DNA of 64,000 nt, taken from assembly GCF_016808335.1 (NCBI RefSeq), contig NC_053137.1:5903904-5967903 (forward strand), written 5' to 3'. The notes beneath the pieces are model-generated. The model searched no databases. It saw only the letters and a list, made by a program, of their open reading frames with translations, and was not told where the DNA came from. The translations under genes and the position numbers were made by a program. Shown one piece after another: positions 56,265 to 64,000 of the stretch. How positions within the stretch are numbered: the stretch's first letter is position 1; every line of letters begins with the position of its first letter. The DNA is from Panicum virgatum. Its lineage: Eukaryota; Streptophyta; Magnoliopsida; Poales; Poaceae.

Positions 56265-57105
56265 ATTATTCTATAGGACGCGTCGTTGAGTGAGATCCAA
56301 CTGTCATGGCATCATCTACTAATTGGTAGTGCTCGCTAGTCCATCATTTGAATGGGTGAATGCGAACAAGCTGTTACGCCGGTATATGACTATAATGGTA
56401 CTTGGCGTATACCTAGCACATATTGGTCATGCTGACTAAGTTATTATGGCGACACAGCTATAATGTCTCCTAACTATTGTGGCGTCATCGCTGTGACTGT
56501 ACTTGCATTGGCGTAACCTCGTCGAGGCCCCACCTTCTCGCCGTAAAAGCCTTCTAAACTGGTCATATTTCTTACCAAACACCATATTTTCTACAGGAAT
56601 TGCTGCCCCCTAACATATGTTTAAGCAAAATTTGGCTCAAAGGGAGGTGTTGGTCACCATGTATCCAATTGTTGTGATTTATCGCTTCAAATCTACAGTA
56701 ATACTTTGCTACAAATCTAGGCTAATTTGGTCTTTGCATTGGGACATGTTAGTGGCCATTACCTGTTTGTCATGACCTCATCGCAGTAATGATGGATAGT
56801 ATGCATCTAACCAAATTTGATCCGTGGGCCGCGTTGGTGACCTAGTTCAGTTGTCATAGCATCGTCGTCGTAACTTTCATATAGTATAAAGCATCTGAAT
56901 GCACCAGCACCATTGACTTCCAGCTTTCATAGCATCTGCTGCACTGTTGGTCACTATCCATTGAGCGAGCAAGATGATCTAGATTCCAGGCCATGGGCTT
57001 TATTGTTGGGATATTGGCCAAGAACAAGGACTATTGTTCGCACATGAATGTAGTTTTTTAAAAATCTAAACTGTACTAGTTCAACATCTTAGAGTGAACA
57101 AGGTT

Positions 57106-57705
57106 GAAATGGTATACTAAAAAGTTTTTAATTAGGTTCTACATGGTGTTTAATCAAGTCTTCTAAAATGTTGAAAAGCGCAACTTTATACATCTCGTTG
57201 CATAATCAATTAATCGGTAGGCTTAAACGAATAAAGAAAAACCAAAAGAAGGAAAATAAACAAAAACGGAATTTCTATATAATAACCGTCAGGTATTATA
57301 TGTTATTTTCAATCGTATATGAATAGACTGCTTTATGACTGGTGTTTTTCTTTTGACTTATTCTCTCTCTGCTGCTATCGTGGGCTTCTTTTTCTGATGC
57401 TTCTCCATTATTTGTTTTCATCTTCTGCTCGGCCCATTCCAGATTGCGGCCCATTTCTAACGGCAACATCTTTTTTTTTGCAAGACACTGCAGCATCTGA
57501 CTGCATCTATAACTGCATTCGAGTACCAAGCAGAGACTGCTCAACATCATGATCACAAGTTATGATTCTAAAAAAAAAACTGCAAACAGAAATGAATAAT
57601 ATTGGTCTGCACAGGAACAGATCGTACGTCCTTTTGGATCAAAATTTCTCACGATGAGAGTAATAATTTGCCACTCAACAATCAGCATACAGGCTCTGCT
57701 AAAAT
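57106..57705. other. AT-rich intergenic DNA
   Basis: No gene or clear repeat seen. It continues the original right flank of the ALP1 locus. Confidence 0.35.
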
Positions 57706-59559
57706 TCAGGGCTTCATTTTCATCGATGCATCAGGTGAATTGCCGACGCTTTTGCTGAGGACCACCTCTTCATAGTGGTATTGGCTGATGCAGAATTCTC
57801 TCTCAGATCTGAAGATGAATCAGTAAAAGGATTGTTATAATCCAAGTAACAACGTCAAACCGTGTCATAAGTAGCATTCTTCAGGACAGGTTATTGTGTT
57901 GTGCAGCAGTAATAGGGCACATGTACTCGATGTAAAAAAGCATAATTCTGGGCCAGTTCAGAGGTATAATGTGTGATTATACATCACTACCCCCCAAAAC
58001 ACGCCTTGTACACCCGTTACTAATAATATAACTATGTCTCTATGTTGGGAGAAAGTCCAAAGGAATATGAATTATTAACCCGAATTGTATCCAGGGGCTG
58101 AATGATTAGCAGACAACCGTGGTGGCAATATCAATGGTCCATCTCCAGATCTCCTCACCAGGGATCCCGGAGACGAAAAACGTCACTGTTCAGAGAAAAA
58201 TTCAGGGCCGGCAACAAATGACCGACAAAGATAGGGGGACCCCAGATCCACAATCTGTATATCAATGTAATGTCATGGTTCATGGACCACAAAAAAAGGG
58301 TCAGTGTTGAATCCATTTTCTGCATCCTGAGACTGCCTGGGATCAATTGGTGTTGCTCACAGCCACAGGCTCACAAGGTACCTGCTGCATATACTTTACA
58401 AGCTACTTGCTCCAAGCTGAAGCCTAAACTATTTGCAGGAATCATGTTGCATTCAGGCCAGATGAAAATGAAATGTTGTTGGAGTGGCTGGCGATAGACC
58501 ATGAACAATGCGGATGGGGCCAAAGGCGTCGCTTTAGACTAAGTAGGTTGGCAATAAAATATGACCATGATCTTATCTTGTATCCTACTTCAAAAGAATT
58601 TCCATTATCTCTGAATAATAGTTACCATGGAACTAGTCTAAGTCACCTAAACCACTAGTCAGAGAATGCCACTAACAATGATTTCAGTGCTCACTAAAAA
58701 CATACTAAATTCACCCAGCTTGAAATCTGAATGACCAAATAACTGAAATCATGCAAACCAAGGCAGGTACCGAAATTTAGCAATTCCAGGTAAATTAAGC
58801 ATATAAAGAAGTATGAAATTTGATGTGCAGAGTGCAGATCATCAGGAATGAGAGATTTTTTTTTTACCTATGCAGCAAGAGAGGATCCTTACTGCACCCA
58901 CCACCACCGCCATCTCCGGCGCCGGCGCGGCTCTCGACGACGCGGTCCTCGAATATGTGGGTCATCCTGGGATTGGCCCCTCGGGCGATGACGCAGGTGT
59001 AATCCTCCTCGGCCAGCTCCTCCACCTCGCTCCTCCGCGCCAGCCTCGCCGCTGCCGACGACAGCGGCGAGCGCTGCACCGGCGAGAGCAGCGCGAGCTG
59101 GGCATCCCTGTTCTTGACGCCGAACTCGATCGGCGAGCCCGGGAGGTCGCCGCCGCCGCCGGGCCCCTTACCGGGCGGCGGCGGCAGCTGCACCCTGAGC
59201 CGCATCCCGAGGAGCACCCTCCCGCTGTTGCGGTAGCCCCAGTCGTCGGCCTCGCCGGCGACGAGCACACCGGCGAGCCCGGCGGCCGGGCTGCCGATGC
59301 AGCCGCAGTGGGAGGAACCGGACCTGCCGGTGCCGCCGTTCCTCGCGGCAGAGCAAGTCAGGTTCTTGGATTGCTCGCGCATGGAGGTGGGGTTCATGGG
59401 GGCGTCCGGGGAGAAGAGGCCCGGGAGCGACCTTGTGGAGAGAAGCAGAGAGGCCGCCCTGCCGCCATCGGCGACCTTGGTGGTGGGAGGTGAGGGCGAT
59501 ACGGGGTCACCACACCCCATTGCCGCTGCAGCAACTCCTGACGTCGTCTTCTTCAGCAT
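57706..59559 (-). CDS. FLZ-family (DUF581) protein with degenerate zinc finger
   Basis: Exon 1 is 59559-58868 and a terminal exon 57808-57706 joins in phase 2 (cat ag|gtaaaa, cttcag|atctg) for 264 residues. Exon 1 shows the family's N-terminal landmarks: start MLKKTTSG, SLPGLFSPDAPMNP, IEFGVKNRDAQLALLSPVQR and EEDYTCVIARGANPRMTHIF. The family then has a C-terminal finger of the form FLxxCxxC...DIYMYRG...FCSxxCR. Here the CxxC half is not found anywhere in the 1.06-kb intron, and the last exon reads EREFCISQYHYEEVV, which matches the second half with the last Cys-Arg replaced by Tyr-His. FLZ proteins bind the SnRK1 kinase through the finger, so this product would not be expected to. The choice of ATG at 59559 over the codon three upstream follows the family start. 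Confidence 0.6.
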
Positions 59560-60790
59560 TCCAGTCAAGAACCCAATCCCCTAGTCCAATCCCAGCCTAA
59601 CCGAACCCAATCCGTGCAAAGTAGCAAGATGACTGATTGAATCAATCCTAGATAAGTGAAGTGGACAAGAACAGGAGAAAGAGCTAAGCAGCTTGGTGTT
59701 GTTCAGTTGAGCGATTTGAGATGGTTTGGAAATTGGAGAATGGTGACAGAAGAATAGGGACTCAAGTCACTCAGGGAAAGGGGAAACAAGACCAAACAAG
59801 TGATCAGAAACAGCGAAACTGCACCCAGGTGTCAGCTAAACCAATCAAAATCAGCAAAATCAAGTGCAAGGATCCTAGAGCCATTCTTGGAACAGAAATC
59901 TGGAAACGAAATCCAGTGGGAATGGTGCGAGAAGATTGATCCCCAAATGATCCAGCTAGTATACAGCAACTCTGCTCTTTCTTCTGGTGGGCAGAATAAT
60001 CAGATTGCTTCAGCGAACGAAGAACAGAACAAGGTTGTGGAGTTCAGTCAAGGGCGTGTCACACTCTGGTGTGGGCAGTGATGACGATGACGATGGTGTG
60101 CAGGCAAGGACCTATGGAAGCGTACGGGCTACCAGAAGGAGATTATGCAGCTCCCCGAAGGACGCCACCAGGATCCGAGGGCCTTATTTAAAGTCGCCCT
60201 TCTCAAAACTAGGCCATCCACACATTCTTTATTTGCATCCATGCCCAGCAACTTAATTACACATTTTTCATGAATGTAGTGATCACTTCCTCCTAGGTCT
60301 AGTGAAACTGTGGCCTAGAGGACCGTGGTAGTTTAGGGTTTGCTGTATCAGATCTGAGGTGTATCATCGTCTTCTATTCTTGATTTCTTCCCTATCTTCC
60401 AGGCAATCCAATGATCCTAGCACCAACATATGTTCAAGAAGGCGGTAGCCTATTGACTAGCGCCTAGAAAGGTTAAACATAGATGTTAGGTCTCAGTTTA
60501 GCGTTTAATCTTGATTAATTAAATGATGTTTAATAATGTTTTTATAACCTTGACACCAGTATTGGCCTCACGAGTCAAGACTAACATCCACTAGGCTATT
60601 TGTGGGCGCCTCAATGCTCTTCTAGTTCTTACAATTCCATCAACTTCTAAGCATTTCGACCATCACAATTTTTTTATAATAATATATATCATTTGGGGTA
60701 TATCTCTTCCATATTTTATTGCGTGAATACCTAAAAGAAAATTATTGTACATGACACCTGGTCTATTCTAAATGTATCATGACGACGTCG
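59560..60790. other. Promoter side of the FLZ gene and intergenic DNA
   Basis: A TATA-like ttatttaaag (about 60182-60191, read on the minus strand as ctttaaataa) lies 620 bp upstream of the FLZ ATG and would imply a long or spliced 5' UTR. The remainder to 60.79 kb is AT-rich with no gene seen. Confidence 0.3.
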
Positions 60791-60827
60791 CGCACTACTC
60801 AATCAAAAATGAGGAAACATTTGTACT

Positions 60828-62849
60828 GTGTCCGTAACTCAAGCCTTTAACGATGCAATTAGCGATCTTGGCCTGATTGACATCCCGCTCCTTGACCGCC
60901 TCTTCACCTGGTCCAACCACCGGGCTACCCCCACCCTGGCGCGTCTGGACCGCGTGTTCTACAACAACTCCATGAGCCTGGTTTTTCCGAACTCCTCGCT
61001 CACCTCCCTCCCCAAACCCACTTCTGATCACACACCAATCCTCCTCACGGTCAGCACCTCCATCCCCAAGCCCAACCTCTTCCGCTTCGAAAATGGATGG
61101 CTCAAGGACCGTGACTTCCTGCCCTCGATCCTCCCGGCCTGGCACGGGCACCTGCATGGTAATGCGGCAGGCGCCATGGCAGGTGCGCTGAAAAGCAGTA
61201 CGGAGCGCGTCCAAGGTTTGGGCGCGGAGTAAGCATGCACCACCCTCTCTCCACCAAAATTGCAAGTTCGTCATCTATTTGTTTGATGTGCTTGAAGAAA
61301 CCCGCGTCCTCTCCGCAGGGGAACAGCTGCTGCGACTTGAATGTCAGGAGAAGCTCGCCGCCTCCCTACGCGAACATGCTGCTTATTGGAAGCAGCGCGG
61401 CAAGTGGCGAGCTATACGGGAAGGCGACTCCAACACCCAGTTTTTCCATGCGCACGCCAGCCAGCGCTTGCGCCGGGGCGCTGGAGGTGGATGAGGCCAT
61501 GGTCACGTCCCATGAAGCGAAGACGGCGGCACTGACAGCACATCTCCGGAACTTGCTCGGTGAGGAGCATGCTGCCGCCTGGGCTTTCTCCCTGGACAGT
61601 CTTTATGCGGCGGCTGCCACTGTCAACGGCGAGCCCCTCGTTGCGCGCTTCACCAAAGCAGAGGCGCGAGTGGCTGTGCGGGCAATGAACAGGAACAACT
61701 CACCTGGCCCGGACGGCTTCGGCCCCAGCTTCTATCTTGCAGCCTGGGATACTGTTGCTAGTTTAGTTATGGAGCTTGCACATGCCTTCCACTGGGGTGA
61801 GGCTGAGCTCGAGCGGCTGAACCGCGCCTTCATGGTCATGATCCCCAAGCACTGTGCTGCAACCAAAGCAGGGGATTTCCGCCCAATATGCCTATAGAAC
61901 TGCTCACTGAAGATCGTGGCGAAGATGCTAACAACGAGATTGTAGGCTGAAATCCCAAAGATCATTGATGTTGACCAGACCGGTTTCATCAAAGGGCGGT
62001 CGATCTCAGAGAACTTCATATATGCCATGGAATTGGTCCAATGCTGCAACAAACAGAAGCTGCCTACGCTGGTTCTGAAACTTGACTTTGCCAAGGCGTT
62101 CAACTCTGTTAACTGGGACAGCTTGCAGCGGATCATGGTGACACGCAGTTTCCCGCAGCGCTGGTGTAGTTGGATCGCGACCCTGCTCTCCTCGTCCAAG
62201 TCGGCGGTGCTAGTCAATGGCACGCCGGGCCCCTTGTTCTCCTGCAAAAGAGGCGTCCGCCAGGGGGATCCTCTCTCCCCATACTTGTTCCTGATTGTGG
62301 CTGACGATCTGCAGCAAATGGTCAAACAGAATGCAGGGATCAGGCACCCGGCGGATGATAATCTCCCATGCCCGGTGTTGCAATACACTGATGACACTCT
62401 TGTGGTGCTGCAGTCTGACCCTGCAAGCGTGCGGCAGCTGAAGGAGGTCCTGGATGCTTTCTCGGCCGCTACTGGACTCAAGATCAACTACAACAAAAGC
62501 ACAATTGTTCCCATGCATATCCCCCAAGGTGAGGTTGCTGTACTGGCCGGGGTCCTTGCCTTTCAGGTCGGCAGCTTCCCCCAAACCTACCTTGGCTTGC
62601 CTCTGTCCTGCGACAAGCTTCGACTCAATGCATTCGCTCCACTGATGAGCAAGGCAGATAGGTACTTGGCTGGTTGGCAGAGCACCCTGCTGAACCCGAT
62701 GGGCCGTGCAATATTGGTCAACAGTGTGCTAGACAGCCAACTTATCTATGCAATGTCATCTCTCCTCCTCCCGCAAGGCACCCTGGACGCGCTGGATCGC
62801 AGGCGTCGACCTTTTCTGTGGTCAAGTGAGGAACATGTCTCAGGCGCGC
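60828..62849 (+). mobile_element. L1-type LINE, 5'-truncated and cut at the 3' side
   Basis: The plus strand gives the end of an AP-type endonuclease (LLDRLFTWSNHRATPTLARL, SDHTPILLTV), then reverse transcriptase in several frames: NSPGPDGFGPSFY, IDVDQTGFIKGRSISENFIY, LKLDFAKAFNSVNW, VRQGDPLSPYLF and the catalytic YTDD at 62384-62395, ending in GLPLSCDKLR and the thumb region. Frameshifts near 61.2-61.5 kb and stops at 61897 and about 61947 disable it. The copy stops at 62849 where an LTR starts, so the LINE predates that insertion. Confidence 0.85.
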
Positions 62850-63241
62850 TGAAAGCATCTAGGCCCCTAATTCGAGTTTTGGTAATTAATGACAACGGTC
62901 TGTGGATTAACGATTTCATTTGAGATAATGAGTATAGGTTGATCCACGGATGAAAGAGATTTGGTTGTGAACATATGGAGTTTTGGAGATGATGAGCAAA
63001 GTTCGGGCTCAAGGCAAAGGTATAAAATAGGGCTTTTGCGTTTTACCGGTCACAAGACGTTTAATAGATGAAAAGTGACCGGATTTGTTGGATAGATAGC
63101 CGTACTATCAAGAGGGGTTGTATACTCATGCTTGACGGGTCTCTAGTGCCATTTTGCTCAAAATGTCTAGTTGCATGCATGAGGGCTAACAACGTTTTGA
63201 AAAGATTTAAAAAAAGACTAAGTTTGAGAGCTGACTGTGTA

Positions 63242-63740
63242 ACGGCGGACAGTCCGCACCCGAGGGGCGGACAGTCCGATCCCGTTCCAGAGAGCTTGCA
63301 GAGGCTTTGGTGGGTTGGTGGACAGTCCGGCCCAAGAGGGCGGACGGTCCGCCACTTTTATTCAGAACTTGTACCAGAAGGGGTGTCTCTCTGGTGGGCT
63401 TCAAAGTTGAACGGCGGACAGTCCGCCCATGGGGCGCAGACGGTCCGCTGGCTAATCTCAGTTTTGTACCAGAGAGGTTGTTTCTCTAGTTTGGGCTGAA
63501 AAGTGAACTGCGGACGGTCCGCTCATGAGGTGCGGACAGTCCGTAGGCTAACTTCAAAGTTGTTCCAGAGACGTTGTTGGTCTCTGGTGGTGTGGAACGC
63601 ATAACTGCGGACGGTCCGCCCCTGGGGTGCGGACGGTCCGCCAGGGCTTAACGGCTAGTTCTGACACGCATTAAATGCACTCTGACTCACTGGTTTTTAA
63701 CGGCGGACAGTCCGGTTTTTGAAATGCGGACGGTCCGCGA
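63242..63740 (+). repeat. Six pairs of GCGGACNGTCCGC palindromes
   Basis: Twelve sites read (G)CGGACAGTCCG or (G)CGGACGGTCCGC, grouped as six pairs. Members of a pair are about 22-30 bp apart and pairs recur every 80-100 bp. Non-palindromic spacers also repeat (gtaccagagagg, ttgtttctctggt). Confidence 0.85.
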
Positions 63741-63783
63741 TTTCGCAGAAAAGAGTGTAACGGCTAGTTTTTGGAGGGATGTC

Positions 63784-63791
63784 TATATATA
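63784..63791 (+). promoter_or_regulatory. TATA box of the partial Sirevirus LTR
   Basis: tatatata, 44 bp after the last palindrome, followed by acccattgcccgg as in the other family's LTR (tatatata then acccc in element orientation). Confidence 0.7.
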
Positions 63792-64000
63792 CCCATTGCC
63801 CGGCCTTTGGGAGGCTCCCTTGGCCATTTGGACTGCATACTTGACATCTTAGAGCTAAGACATCCCTCTCTCACACACACTTGCTTAGAGATTGCATTCT
63901 TGAGAGTGTGAGAGCTTCCTAGTGCATTGCATTAAGAGTTTGAGCTTTGTGGCATTAGGGAAACTTCAAGCAAGCGTCATCAACTTGTTACTCTTGGGAG

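Larger units (their letters stand above)
53764..57105. repeat. Segmental duplication, copy 2 (ALP1-like locus)
   Basis: It matches 22494-25787. Near its left edge it has an extra partial repeat (agaaacaaaaagtct twice). On the right it runs past gaacaaggtt into gaaatggtatac, unlike copy 1 where the Gypsy LTR begins. Confidence 0.9.
62850..64000 (+). mobile_element. Sirevirus-type copia LTR, partial (runs off the window)
   Basis: The start TGAAAGCATCTAGGCCCC followed by ggtaattaatgacaac is homologous to the start of the Sirevirus LTR at 43931 (minus strand: TGTAAGCATCTAGGCCC, ggtgattaatgacaac), but the rest differs, so it is another family. U3 carries the palindrome array at 63242-63740 and the TATA box at 63784-63791; the R/U5 side continues to the window end. 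Confidence 0.75.

Noticed and set aside
63242..63740. CRISPR-like array
   Set aside because: Regular palindromic repeats, but the spacers are themselves repeated, this is nuclear plant DNA, and the array lies in an LTR U3.

Overview
This is plant nuclear DNA, almost certainly from a grass and probably a panicoid one. The signs are spliced genes with grass-type GC-rich first exons, Stowaway, Tourist and hAT MITEs, a tRNA-derived SINE, Sirevirus-type copia elements, Tat-type Gypsy elements with an antisense ORF, very long Gypsy solo LTRs of the Tekay/Del kind, and a Cassandra-like LTR carrying a 5S rRNA segment. The species cannot be named from the sequence. Genes are few and most of the window is nested retrotransposons.

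Layout. 0-2.4 kb is GC-rich with no gene I can defend. 2.6-3.3 kb holds the last three exons of an unknown membrane-protein gene (minus). 3.5-5.4 kb is MITE territory. 5.4-7.7 kb is a four-exon gene (plus) for an unknown multi-pass membrane protein, with a hAT MITE in its first coding exon. 8-8.2 kb is a SINE. 9.0-9.9 and 10.6-11.6 kb are a tandem pair of GPI-anchored lipid-transfer-protein (LTPG) genes; the second has a GC-AG intron and an RTE-type LINE just after its stop. 13.4-15.1 kb is a Sirevirus solo LTR. 15.1-20.5 kb is a decayed copia element with 97-bp LTRs and a Cassandra-like solo LTR in its leader.

22.5-25.8 kb and 53.8-57.1 kb are two copies of one segment, each carrying an ALP1-like gene (a domesticated PIF/Harbinger transposase). 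Between them lies one nested block. A minus-strand Tat-type Gypsy relic (25.8-53.8 kb) carries in its 3' LTR a related solo LTR, which carries a Tekay-like solo LTR, which carries a copia solo LTR. The same 3' LTR holds a complete young Sirevirus of 13.06 kb. The antisense ORF of the Gypsy holds a 3.83-kb solo LTR. Nearly every layer is bounded by a 5-bp target-site duplication that can be read directly.

57.7-59.6 kb is a minus-strand FLZ-family gene that has lost most of its zinc finger. 60.8-62.85 kb is a plus-strand L1-type LINE cut off by the start of another Sirevirus LTR that leaves the window at 64 kb. That LTR carries twelve paired GCGGACNGTCCGC palindromes upstream of its TATA box, matching in layout the paired GTCGGTTTAACCGAC palindromes of the other Sirevirus family. 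No rRNA operon, tRNA gene, CRISPR array or organelle insertion was seen.
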